Shown one piece after another: positions 57,295-64,000 of a DNA stretch of 64,000 bases (position 1 is the stretch's first letter; each line of letters begins with the position of its first letter). Both the position numbers and the translations under genes were made by a program. Below the pieces are notes generated by a model that worked only from the letters and a program-made list of their open reading frames with translations, did no database searches and had not been told where the DNA came from. Source of the DNA: Stutzerimonas kunmingensis (GTDB lineage: Bacteria > Pseudomonadota > Gammaproteobacteria > Pseudomonadales > Pseudomonadaceae); assembly GCF_014764705.1 (NCBI RefSeq), contig NZ_JACXXG010000026.1:1-64000 (forward strand), read 5' to 3'.

Positions 57295-57972
57295 TCAAAC
57301 CGCGTACAGATAGCCGCGGCTGCGCAGAGCGACGATCCGCGGGCTGCCGTCGGCGTGCGGACCAAGCTTGCGCCGCAGGTTGCTGACGTGCATGTCCAGG
57401 CTGCGGTCGTAGAGGGTGAGCTTGCGTCCCAGGGCGTGCTGGGCAAGGGTCTGCTTGTCGATAGGCTCGCCCGGTTGCGCGAGCAGCGTTTCGAGGATGC
57501 GGCCTTCGGAGAGCGTCAGGCTGACGTCATGACCGCCGACGCTGGCCACGCCGCGTGCCGGGCTGTAACAGAGATCGCCGAACTCGACCTGGCTGGGCGT
57601 CGCGGTCGGCTGGCTGCGGCGCAACACGGCACGCAGGCGTGCGGTGAGCTCTCGCGGGTCGCAGGGCTTGGCCAGGTAATCGTCTGCGCCAAGTTCGAGG
57701 CCGAGAATCCGATCCAGCGGCTCGCCGCGACCCGACAGCATCAGTACCGGCAGATCGGGATGTTCACTGCGCAGTTGCTTGAGCAGCTCCAGGCCACTGC
57801 CGTCGGGCAGCATCACGTCCAGGACCACCGCGGCTGGCTGGTACTGCGCCAGCGCCTGGCGTGCACTGTTGCCATCGTGGCAGGCATGGGCGACGAAACC
57901 TTCCTGAGCGAGCCAGCTGATCAGCAGCTCGCAGAGTTCTTCGTCATCGTCGATAAGCAGCAATTCACTCAT
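57295..57972 (-). CDS. cpxR: OmpR-type response regulator
   Basis: A 225-residue two-component response regulator. The receiver domain (about 1-118) has acidic pocket LLIDDDEE (about 5-12), phospho-acceptor Asp in VVLDVMLPDGSG (about 48-59), Ser in LMLSGRGE (about 77-84) and Lys in DYLAKPCD (about 98-105). The winged-helix output domain (about 127-225) includes LTLSEGRILETLLAQPG and SLDMHVSNLRRKLG, with the RSRGYLY wing. It is the partner of the kinase two genes downstream. A 139-nt gap before the cpxP start could hold a CpxR-dependent promoter, but no GTAAA-N5-GTAAA box was seen. Confidence 0.93.
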   Translation of the reverse strand: MSELLLIDDDEELCELLISWLAQEGFVAHACHDGNSARQALAQYQPAAVVLDVMLPDGSGLELLKQLRSEHPDLPVLMLSGRGEPLDRILGLELGADDYLAKPCDPRELTARLRAVLRRSQPTATPSQVEFGDLCYSPARGVASVGGHDVSLTLSEGRILETLLAQPGEPIDKQTLAQHALGRKLTLYDRSLDMHVSNLRRKLGPHADGSPRIVALRSRGYLYAV

Positions 57973-57986
57973 GTCGGCTCAGGTAC

Positions 57987-58364
57987 TCAGTTGAGCCACT
58001 GGCGTCGACGGCGACCGCGCGTGACCAGCAGGCCCAGGGTGAAACTGACGACCCCGACAGCACCACCGACGGCGAACCACTGTTGCTGTTCGTTCAGCAT
58101 CGCGGGCAGCACTTTTGCCTGCTCGGTCTGCAACTGCAGGCGCAAGCGGCGATTTTCCTCGCGCAGACGCAGCAACAGAGCTTCGGTGGTGTCAGCGCTC
58201 GGGCCGGCAGGCTCTGGCTCGGCAACGGCGTCAAGCTCGTCGTATTCGGCGGGGTCGCCGGGCTCGGTCACCGGAACAGCAGGTTCCGTTATTGCTTCCT
58301 CGGCATACAGCGCCGGGGTGAGCAGGGTCAGGGCAAACAGCAGGGCAAGCGATCGTTGACGCAT
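57987..58364 (-). CDS. small membrane-anchored protein upstream of cpxR
   Basis: A 125-residue protein with a cleavable-looking N-terminal signal (about 1-21, LALLFALTLLTPALYAEE), an acidic Pro/Glu-rich stretch (about 22-60), a short coiled coil (about 60-85, LLLRLREENRRLRLQLQTEQ) and a C-terminal membrane helix (about 95-115, WFAVGGAVGVVSFTLGLLV) followed by RGRRRRQW. This signal, linker, coil and anchor layout recalls SH3/TPR-less members of the YgiM-like group, but no SH3 domain is present. It starts the leftward cpx run, 14 nt before cpxR, and is probably co-transcribed. Function unknown. Confidence 0.75.
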   Translation of the reverse strand: MRQRSLALLFALTLLTPALYAEEAITEPAVPVTEPGDPAEYDELDAVAEPEPAGPSADTTEALLLRLREENRRLRLQLQTEQAKVLPAMLNEQQQWFAVGGAVGVVSFTLGLLVTRGRRRRQWLN

Positions 58365-58430
58365 CGGAACTCCTATTTCCTTACGAGGCCGTGGGCTGCC
58401 AGCGGCCGGGCTATTCCCTGCTGTGTCGGC

Positions 58431-58730
58431 TCAGGGCAGTACTTTCTTGAAGGGCTTGACCACCACGTTCACGTATACGCCGGCGGCCTTGTACGGATCG
58501 GCGTCGGCCCACTGCTGCGCGGCTTCCAGCGAATCGAACTCGGCGACTACCAGACTGCCGCTGAACCCGGCTTCGCCCGGGTCGTTGCTGTCGATGGCTG
58601 GGTGCGGGCCGGCGAGAACCAGGCGACCTTCGTTCTTCAGCTGCTCCAGGCGTGCCAGGTGGGCCGGGCGAGTGGCGAGGCGGTCCTGCAGGGAATTCGG
58701 TGCGTCGGTGGCGATAACGGCGTAGAGCAT
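58431..58730 (-). CDS. yciI: YciI-family protein
   Basis: A 99-residue protein with the YCII ferredoxin-like fold. [28 protein letters not shown] is the usual opening; the His-Asp pair expected in the family pocket is represented by RPAHLARL and by AGPHPAID (about 40-47). [22 protein letters not shown] (in two parts, about 65-86) is the second conserved block. Biochemical function unclear. It is separated from the membrane protein gene downstream by 66 nt and from rnm by 417 nt. Confidence 0.9.
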   Translation of the reverse strand: MLYAVIATDAPNSLQDRLATRPAHLARLEQLKNEGRLVLAGPHPAIDSNDPGEAGFSGSLVVAEFDSLEAAQQWADADPYKAAGVYVNVVVKPFKKVLP

Positions 58731-59147
58731 GGTCGATCCTCGTTCGCGTAGGGGCGTATATAAAAAAGTACAGAAAGCCCGGCATGGTGACAGTGCCGGC
58801 GCGGCTTCTTTGTCGCGCGGGTCCAGGCGCTACACACAACGGACCGCGCCGTGCAGCGCGGCATCATAGCAAACGGCGCTTGCGACGGAAGCGCTGCGCT
58901 TTCCCCCGCTGCAGCGGTTGATGGCACGCAGGATGGTATCGGCGGTCGAAGCAAGAGCGGTTTGCGGCGCCTGCAGCGCTGGCTGGCCGTAATGACGGTG
59001 ACGACACGAGCCAAAGCGCCGGTGCGGCGTTAGACTAGTCGGCCGTTTGCGCCGGAGCACCCCGTCTTTCGGGCCGGTGAAGCCTTACCGCCGCAGGCAT
59101 ACGGATTCTTATCGAGGTGTCTGCATCTCACTGGAGCGCGTTACCAG
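58731..59147. other. 417-nt divergent spacer between yciI and rnm
   Basis: No credible gene is seen on either strand. An AT-rich TATATAAAAAAG run at 58758-58769 lies about 30-40 nt before the yciI start on its strand and could be its -10 region. TTAGACT at 59030-59036 could serve the rightward rnm operon. In other pseudomonads a septation-protein gene (ispZ/yciB) is expected near yciI, but nothing like it is in this gap. Confidence 0.5.
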
Positions 59148-60014
59148 ATGATTGTCGATCTGCATTGCCACAGCACCGCCTCGGACGGCGCGCTGGCGCC
59201 TGCCAAGCTGGTGGAGCGAGCCCATGCGCGTGGTATCGAGATGCTGGCGCTCACCGACCACGACACGGTCGACGGCCTTGCCGAGGCGCGGGCAACTGCG
59301 CAGGCGCTCGGTATGCAGCTGGTCAATGGCATCGAGCTTTCTTGCCTGTGGAACGGGGCTACCATTCATGTATTGGGCTACGCCTTCGACGCTGATGCGC
59401 CTGCGCTGCAGCAGGCGATCGCACAACTGCACGAAGGACGTTGGCGCCGCGCCGAACTGATCGGCCAGCGCCTCGAAGCGAAGGGGATGCCGGGTGCGCT
59501 GGAAGGCGCGCGGGCACTTCAGCAGGAACTCGGCGACAGTGGCAACGCACCGGCGCGGCCGCATTTCGCCGATTTTCTCGTGCGTGCCGGTCATGTCCGC
59601 GACCGTGCCGAAGCGTTTCGCAAATGGCTGGGTTCGGGCAAGCTCGGCGACGTCAAGCAGCATTGGCCGAGCCTGGAGCAGACAGTCCAGACCCTGCGTG
59701 ACGCAGGTGCGTGGATCAGCCTGGCGCACCCGTGGCAGTACGATTTCACTCGCAGCAAGCGGCGCCGGCTGGTGATCGATTTCGCCCAGGCCGGCGGTCA
59801 CGCGCTGGAGGTGGTCAACGGCATGCAGCCGCTGGAACAGGTCGGCGGTCTGTCGATCCTGGTACGTGAGTTGGGCCTGATGGCCACAGTGGGCAGTGAT
59901 TTCCATGCGCCCGGCGACTGGTCGGAACTGGGGCTGTACCGCAGCCTGCCGGAGGACCTGTCGCCGCTTTGGAGACATTTCGATCATGAGCGCCGCATAC
60001 CTGCTGCCAGCTGA
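59148..60014 (+). CDS. rnm: PHP-domain 5'-3' exoribonuclease (RNase AM)
   Basis: A 288-residue metal-dependent PHP-domain enzyme of the YciV/TrpH family; E. coli RNase AM trims 5' ends of rRNAs and degrades short RNAs and 3',5'-nucleotide bisphosphates. Metal ligands are visible in DLHCHSTASDG (about 4-14), LTDHDTVDG (about 35-43), NGIELS (about 61-66), RPHFADFLV (about 137-145), SLAHPWQYD (about 191-199) and VGSDFHAPGDW (about 248-258). The gene is followed 13 nt later by the YciO-like gene, so they form an operon. Confidence 0.9.
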   Translation: MIVDLHCHSTASDGALAPAKLVERAHARGIEMLALTDHDTVDGLAEARATAQALGMQLVNGIELSCLWNGATIHVLGYAFDADAPALQQAIAQLHEGRWRRAELIGQRLEAKGMPGALEGARALQQELGDSGNAPARPHFADFLVRAGHVRDRAEAFRKWLGSGKLGDVKQHWPSLEQTVQTLRDAGAWISLAHPWQYDFTRSKRRRLVIDFAQAGGHALEVVNGMQPLEQVGGLSILVRELGLMATVGSDFHAPGDWSELGLYRSLPEDLSPLWRHFDHERRIPAAS

Positions 60015-60027
60015 ACAGGGAGTTTCC

Positions 60028-60651
60028 ATGAGCCAGTTCTTTCAGATCCATCCGGACAACCCACAACCGCGCCTGATCAAACAGGCCGTGGAAATCATCC
60101 GCAAGGGCGGGGTAGTGGTCTACCCGACCGACTCCAGTTATGCCGTCGGCTGCTCGATGGGTAACAAGGCCGGCATCGAACGCATCCGCCGGCTGCGCCA
60201 GCTTGATGACAAGCACAACTTTACGCTGGCCTGTCGCGATCTGTCGCAGCTTGGCCTTTTCGCCAAGGTCGATACCGCGGCCTTTCGCCTGCTCAAGGCT
60301 CATCTGCCCGGTCCCTACACGATCATCCTGTCGGCTACCCGCGAGGTGCCGCGCATGTTGCTGCACCCCAAGCGCCGCACCATCGGCCTGCGCGTGCCGG
60401 CACAGCCGATCGCCCAGGCGCTGCTGGAAGAACTCGGTGAGCCGCTGATGAGCGTCAGCCTGATCCTTCCCGGTGAAGACCTGCCGATGAGCGACCCCTA
60501 CGAGATGCGTGACGCGCTGGAGCATCAGGTAGACCTGATCATCGATGGCGGTTACGGTGGCCTCGAAGCATCGACCGTGGTCAGCCTGGTCGACGATCGG
60601 CCTGAAGTGATACGGGTCGGCTGCGGCGATCCCGAACCCTTCATGGCTTGA
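60028..60651 (+). CDS. Sua5/YciO/YrdC-family protein (YciO type)
   Basis: A 207-residue protein of the YrdC-like fold. YrdC/Sua5 makes threonylcarbamoyl-AMP for tRNA t6A; YciO members are close relatives. The N-terminal KGGVVVYPTDSSYAVGCSM (about 27-45), KHNFTLACRDLSQL (about 65-78) and the P-G-PYTIILSAT segment (about 92-103) fit. Absence of the full KRxxxLPLxxL motif and the position next to rnm, as in E. coli yciV-yciO, argue for YciO over YrdC. GGGAG lies 6 nt upstream of the ATG. Repeat copy C starts 35 nt after its stop. Confidence 0.87.
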   Translation: MSQFFQIHPDNPQPRLIKQAVEIIRKGGVVVYPTDSSYAVGCSMGNKAGIERIRRLRQLDDKHNFTLACRDLSQLGLFAKVDTAAFRLLKAHLPGPYTIILSATREVPRMLLHPKRRTIGLRVPAQPIAQALLEELGEPLMSVSLILPGEDLPMSDPYEMRDALEHQVDLIIDGGYGGLEASTVVSLVDDRPEVIRVGCGDPEPFMA

Positions 60652-60685
60652 GCCTGGATGGCGAGCGTGCCTGTACAACATCGGG

Positions 60686-60799
60686 CCTGTCGGTGAGAGG
60701 GTTGAGGCAAGTTCGGATGAACATGGCTCCGAGACAAGGCGCGGCGACGCGGTATCTGGGCCATGCACCGAAATTGACCAACTGAACTTACCAAACAGG
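60686..60799 (+). repeat. dispersed MITE-like repeat, copy C (114 nt, internally deleted)
   Basis: Starts CCTGTCGGTGAGAGGGTTGA and ends ACTTACCAAACAGG, the same ends as copy A, but about 35 nt of the centre are missing. It fills most of the gap between the YciO-like gene and trpS and ends 22 nt before the trpS start. Confidence 0.85.
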
Positions 60800-60821
60800 C
60801 CAATTAATCAAGGACACCCTT

Positions 60822-62036
60822 TTGAGCTCCATGGATTCACAGCGGCGCGTGGTTTCCGGCATGCGTCCAAGCGGCCGGCTTCATCTCGGTCACTACAACG
60901 GCGTATTGAAGAATTGGGTCAGGCTGCAGCACGAGTACGAGTGTTTCTTCTGCATCGTCGACTGGCACGCGCTGACCACCGACTACGAAAGCTCCGGCGA
61001 AATCTCGCAGAACATCATGGATATGGCGGTGGACTGGCTGGCTGCCGGCGTCAGTCCCAGTTCAGCGACGCTGTTCATCCAGTCACAGGTGCCGGAGCAC
61101 GCCGAGCTGCACCTGCTGCTGTCGATGATCTGCCCACTTGGCTGGCTGGAGCGGGTGCCATCCTACAAGGAGCTGCAGCAGAATCTGCAGCACAAGGACC
61201 TGGATACCTATGGCTTCCTCGGATATCCACTGCTGCAGGCCGCGGACATCCTGATCTATCGTGCCGGGCTGGTGCCGGTCGGCGCCGACCAGCTGCCGCA
61301 TATCGAATTCGCCCGCGACGTGGCGCGACGTTTCAACCATCTCTATGGCCGCGAAGCGGATTTCGAGGACAAGGCCGAAGCGGCGATCCGCAAGCTCGGC
61401 AAGAAGACCTCCAAGCTGTACGTCAGCCTGCGCAAGAGCTATCAGGAGCAGGGCGACGTCGAGGCGCTGAACACCGCCCGTGCGGTCATCAAGGAACAGC
61501 AGACCATCACCATCGGCGATCAGGAGCGGCTTTACGGCTACCTGGAAGGCTGCGGCAAGCTGCTGCTGCCGGAACCGCAGGCGCTGCTCGGCGAGCAACC
61601 GAAGATTTCCGGGCTCGACGGCGGCAAGATGGCGAAGTCCAACAGCAATGCGATCTACCTGCGCGATACGTCGAACGAGATCGAGGAGAAGATTCGCCGT
61701 ATGCCCACCGATCCGGCCCGCGTGCATCGCAGCGACCCTGGTGAACCGACGCGCTGCCCGGTGTGGCAGATGCATCTGGTGCACTCCGAAGAGGCCGTCT
61801 GCCAGTGGGCAGAGCAGGGTTGCCGCAGCGCCGGCATCGGCTGCCTGGAGTGCAAGGGGCCGCTGATCGACTCGATCAAGGCTGATCTGACACCCCTGCA
61901 GGAACGCGCGCTGGACTACGAGCAGAATCCCGACCTGGTCCGCAGCATCCTCGCAGAAGGTGCGGAGCACGCTCGTGACGAGGCCCGTGAGACGCTGATC
62001 GAAGTTCGCCAGGCGATGGGCCTGAATTACCGCTGA
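60822..62036 (+). CDS. trpS: tryptophanyl-tRNA synthetase with four-Cys (Fe-S type) motif
   Basis: A 404-residue class I synthetase that charges tRNA-Trp. The HIGH-like site is PSGRLHLGHYNG (about 16-27) and the KMSKS-like site is GGKMAKSNSN (about 267-276). Between them lies a long insert (about 185-260), so the protein is larger than the 330-340 residues of E. coli TrpRS. Near the C-terminus Cys312, Cys334, Cys341 and Cys344 are spaced C-x21-C-x6-C-x2-C, almost the C-x22-C-x6-C-x2-C pattern of the [4Fe-4S] cluster in Thermotoga maritima TrpRS. TTG at 60822 is taken as the start because AAGGA lies about 9 nt upstream; ATG 60831 is the alternative. Repeat copy C lies directly upstream. Confidence 0.92.
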   Translation: MSSMDSQRRVVSGMRPSGRLHLGHYNGVLKNWVRLQHEYECFFCIVDWHALTTDYESSGEISQNIMDMAVDWLAAGVSPSSATLFIQSQVPEHAELHLLLSMICPLGWLERVPSYKELQQNLQHKDLDTYGFLGYPLLQAADILIYRAGLVPVGADQLPHIEFARDVARRFNHLYGREADFEDKAEAAIRKLGKKTSKLYVSLRKSYQEQGDVEALNTARAVIKEQQTITIGDQERLYGYLEGCGKLLLPEPQALLGEQPKISGLDGGKMAKSNSNAIYLRDTSNEIEEKIRRMPTDPARVHRSDPGEPTRCPVWQMHLVHSEEAVCQWAEQGCRSAGIGCLECKGPLIDSIKADLTPLQERALDYEQNPDLVRSILAEGAEHARDEARETLIEVRQAMGLNYR

Positions 62037-62070
62037 GCGGCGCCTAAGCGGCCGGCTCCGAAGGATTTTC

Positions 62071-62892
62071 ATGCAGCACACCGAGTCCCCCAGTCCCGAA
62101 GCGATCCAGCCCGGCGAGCAGCTACGCCTGGCGCTGGTCTATGGCGAGGCGGTGACCGAGCTGCCGCTGGACCTCTACATTCCGCCGGATGCGCTGGAAG
62201 TCTTTCTCGAAGCCTTCGAAGGCCCGCTGGATCTTCTGCTCTACCTGATCCGCAAGCAGAACATCGACATCCTCGATATTCCGGTGGCCGAGATCACCCG
62301 GCAGTACATGGGTTACGTCGAGCTGATGAAATCGGTGCGCCTGGAGCTGGCCGCCGAGTATCTGGTGATGGCCGCGATGCTCGCCGAGATCAAGTCACGC
62401 ATGCTGCTGCCGCGCTCGGCCGAGGTCGCCGAAGAAGAGGATGATCCGCGCGCCGAGCTGATCCGCCGGCTGCAGGAGTACGAACGTTTCAAGGCCGCCG
62501 CCGAAGACATCGACGAGCTGCCACGGGTCGGCCGCGACCTGCAGGTGCCGCGTCTCGATGCACCCGAGGCGCGGGCGCGTAAGCTGCTGCCGGACGTGAG
62601 CCTGGAAGAGCTGCTGGTGTCGATGGCCGAGGTGCTGCGCCGCGCCGACATGTTCGAGAGCCATCAGGTCACCCGCGAAGCGTTGTCGACCCGCGAGCGC
62701 ATGAGCGAAGTGCTCGAACGACTGAAGGACGGCGGTTTCGTCCCCTTCGTAGCGCTGTTCCGCATCGAGGAAGGGCGACTCGGCGTGGTGGTGACCTTCA
62801 TGGCTGTGCTCGAGCTGATCAAGGAGTCGCTGGTCGAGCTGGTGCAGAACGAACCCTTTGCGCCGATTCATGTGCGCAGCCGTACCGAATAG
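62071..62892 (+). CDS. scpA: segregation and condensation protein A
   Basis: A 273-residue kleisin that bridges SMC heads in the SMC-ScpAB condensin. The N-terminal kleisin domain has FEGPLDLLLYLIRKQNIDI (about 49-67) and EYLVMAAMLAEIKSRMLLP (about 95-113), the two hallmark helices. The middle is acidic, and the C-terminal winged helix ends FVALFRIEEGRLGVVVTFMAVLELIKE (about 225-255). It has a 28-residue N-terminal extension before the conserved block. It follows trpS by 34 nt and precedes scpB by 19 nt, so the three are likely one operon. A Smc gene is not in the window; many pseudomonads carry one elsewhere. Confidence 0.94.
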   Translation: MQHTESPSPEAIQPGEQLRLALVYGEAVTELPLDLYIPPDALEVFLEAFEGPLDLLLYLIRKQNIDILDIPVAEITRQYMGYVELMKSVRLELAAEYLVMAAMLAEIKSRMLLPRSAEVAEEEDDPRAELIRRLQEYERFKAAAEDIDELPRVGRDLQVPRLDAPEARARKLLPDVSLEELLVSMAEVLRRADMFESHQVTREALSTRERMSEVLERLKDGGFVPFVALFRIEEGRLGVVVTFMAVLELIKESLVELVQNEPFAPIHVRSRTE

Positions 62893-62911
62893 GCATTTGC
62901 AGGAGTCAATC

Positions 62912-63688
62912 GTGGACCTGTCCGATCCCAAGGATCTCGCTTCTCTGCTCGAAGCCTTTCTGCTCGCATCCGGCAAACCGCTCTCCCTGGAGCGCCTCGG
63001 CGAACTCTTCGAGGAAGCCGAGCGGCCGTCTTCGGCACAGCTGAAGAAAGCCCTCGAAGTGCTGGAAAAGTCCTGCAAGGGCCGCGCCTTCGAACTCAAG
63101 GAAGTCGCCAGCGGTTACCGCCTGCAGGTGCGTCAGCGCTTTTCGCCGTGGGTCGGTCGGCTCTGGGAAGAGCGTCCGCAGCGTTACTCCCGCGCGATGC
63201 TGGAAACCCTGGCGCTGATTGCCTACCGCCAGCCGATCACCCGTGGCGAGATCGAGGATATCCGCGGCGTCGCGGTGAACAGCCAGATCGTCAAGACGCT
63301 GCAGGAGCGCGAGTGGATTCGTGTGGTTGGCCATCGTGACGTACCGGGACGCCCGGCGATGTTCGCCACTACCCGGCAGTTTCTCGACCATTTCAACCTG
63401 AAGAACCTGGATGAGCTGCCGCCCCTGGCCGTTTTGCGCGAGATGGAACCGGAGCTCCACTCGATGCTAGAGGACGAGGATGCCCCCGTGCCTGTCGCCT
63501 TGCAGGCGCGGGCCGATGAAGTTGCCGATGAGCCGCAGGCCCCACTGCGTGAGCAGACCAGCTTCCGCAGCCTGCTGGCCGAACTCGACGGCATGGAGCA
63601 GGGCCTAAAGACCGACTTCGACGATCTGCTGGAAGCCGAGGAAGAAACATCGGCAGACGAGCCGCGCGGAGACGAGCCCGCGCAATAA
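62912..63688 (+). CDS. scpB: segregation and condensation protein B
   Basis: A 258-residue partner of ScpA in the condensin complex, consisting of two winged-helix domains (about 10-90 and 95-170). Conserved blocks: LLEAFLLASGKPLSLERL (about 10-27), LKEVASGYRLQVR (about 62-74), ALIAYRQPITRGEIEDIRGV (about 100-119) and GHRDVPGRPAMFATTRQFLDHF (about 138-159). A variable acidic tail rich in Glu and Asp (about 190-258) follows. GTG at 62912 with AGGAG 6 nt upstream is the best start; the frame extends to 62858 inside the scpA end. Confidence 0.93.
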   Translation: MDLSDPKDLASLLEAFLLASGKPLSLERLGELFEEAERPSSAQLKKALEVLEKSCKGRAFELKEVASGYRLQVRQRFSPWVGRLWEERPQRYSRAMLETLALIAYRQPITRGEIEDIRGVAVNSQIVKTLQEREWIRVVGHRDVPGRPAMFATTRQFLDHFNLKNLDELPPLAVLREMEPELHSMLEDEDAPVPVALQARADEVADEPQAPLREQTSFRSLLAELDGMEQGLKTDFDDLLEAEEETSADEPRGDEPAQ

Positions 63689-63802
63689 GCGCCAAGCCAC
63701 CTCCAACCGGCGTACTCAGGCTCTTGGTCGCCGCTTCCATGCCGGCATCGCGTCGTGTCCGAACGCCAACTGACCCTGGATGGTTTATGGTTGTCTGAGC
63801 TT

Positions 63803-63837
63803 TCAACCAAGCGTTGAGCCCTTCAACCACAGTTGAA
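63803..63837 (+). promoter_or_regulatory. tandem inverted repeats upstream of edd (operator candidate)
   Basis: TCAAC (63803-63807) with GTTGA (63813-63817) and, 20 nt further on, TTCAAC (63822-63827) with GTTGAA (63832-63837) form two similar dyads on one face of the helix, 21 nt before the edd start. They look like a repressor site. They do not match the HexR consensus as I know it. Confidence 0.4.
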
Positions 63838-63857
63838 TTTTGCAGCAGGAGTGAGGC

Positions 63858-64000
63858 ATGCATCCGCGAGTTCTAGAAGTCACCGAGCGCCTGGTCGAGC
63901 GCAGCCGCAAGACCCGCGAGCGCTATCTGGCGATGATGGCCGCCGCCGCCAGTGAGGGTCCGCAGCGCGGCAAGCTGCAGTGTGCCAACTTCGCCCACGG
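63858..64000 (+). CDS. edd: phosphogluconate dehydratase (5' end only)
   Basis: The first 47 codons of 6-phosphogluconate dehydratase, the first enzyme specific to the Entner-Doudoroff pathway, which makes 2-keto-3-deoxy-6-phosphogluconate. The start MHPRVLEVTERLVERSRKT and the segment QCANFAHG at the edge match the N-terminus of Edd, where the cysteine helps hold the [4Fe-4S] cluster. AGGAG lies 7 nt before the ATG. The rest is outside the window. It is preceded by tandem dyads that may control it. Confidence 0.88.
   Translation, partial: MHPRVLEVTERLVERSRKTRERYLAMMAAAASEGPQRGKLQCANFAH

Overview
The window is a high-GC gammaproteobacterial chromosome segment. Gene content, gene order and protein sequences fit the Pseudomonas stutzeri group (Stutzerimonas). 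Diagnostic neighbours include PcpS, polyphosphate:AMP phosphotransferase next to a thiolase, PlpD, CyaB, the trkH-ykgJ-nitroreductase-cpxA/P/R block, and edd at the right edge. Nearly all of it is dense coding DNA. I saw no tRNA, rRNA, CRISPR array, prophage or transposase gene.

Layout. (1) 1-5.7 kb: the 3' end of a group II intron (domains V and VI) just upstream of ihfB, a PA2817-type protein, pcpS, pap and a thiolase. (2) 5.7-19.4 kb: one leftward Wzx/Wzy-type exopolysaccharide locus. In transcription order it encodes a priming phosphotransferase, Wzb, Wzc, a GH5 hydrolase, a pyruvyl transferase, Wzx, an FrhB-like Fe-S protein, Wzy, a GT2, a WecG/TagA transferase and Wza. The 448-nt spacer before wza holds two small candidate ORFs. 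(3) 19.8-30.2 kb: housekeeping genes (lipid kinase, cheV, MOSC protein, slt, uup, usp, class II amidotransferase). (4) 30.3-38.9 kb: a MoxR/GFA/VWA operon, a DUF748 protein, cysK, a DMT exporter, aceK, a 40-aa gene and a GST. (5) 39-48 kb: tapT, recQ, a MarR regulator with a palindromic operator candidate, plpD, a SelW-like protein, a second DMT exporter and an AraC regulator. (6) 48-58.8 kb: cyaB, a DUF962 protein, an AraC regulator, a DUF808 protein, trkH, ykgJ, a nitroreductase and the Cpx-type operon. (7) 59-64 kb: rnm, yciO-like, trpS, scpA, scpB and the start of edd.

The exopolysaccharide locus works as one system. The priming enzyme and two glycosyltransferases would build a short repeat on undecaprenyl phosphate. 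The pyruvyl transferase, possibly with the Fe-S protein, would decorate it. Wzx flips it, Wzy polymerises it, Wzc/Wzb control chain growth by tyrosine phosphorylation, Wza exports it, and the GH5 enzyme may trim it.

The most notable non-genic signal is a dispersed, MITE-like repeat of about 150 nt. Three intergenic copies occur (48.1, 54.5 and 60.7 kb); one is internally deleted and abuts trpS. The tryptophanyl-tRNA synthetase has a four-cysteine pattern very close to that of the [4Fe-4S] TrpRS of Thermotoga. Start codons were chosen from Shine-Dalgarno spacing and family length; all functions are read from sequence by eye, without database searches.
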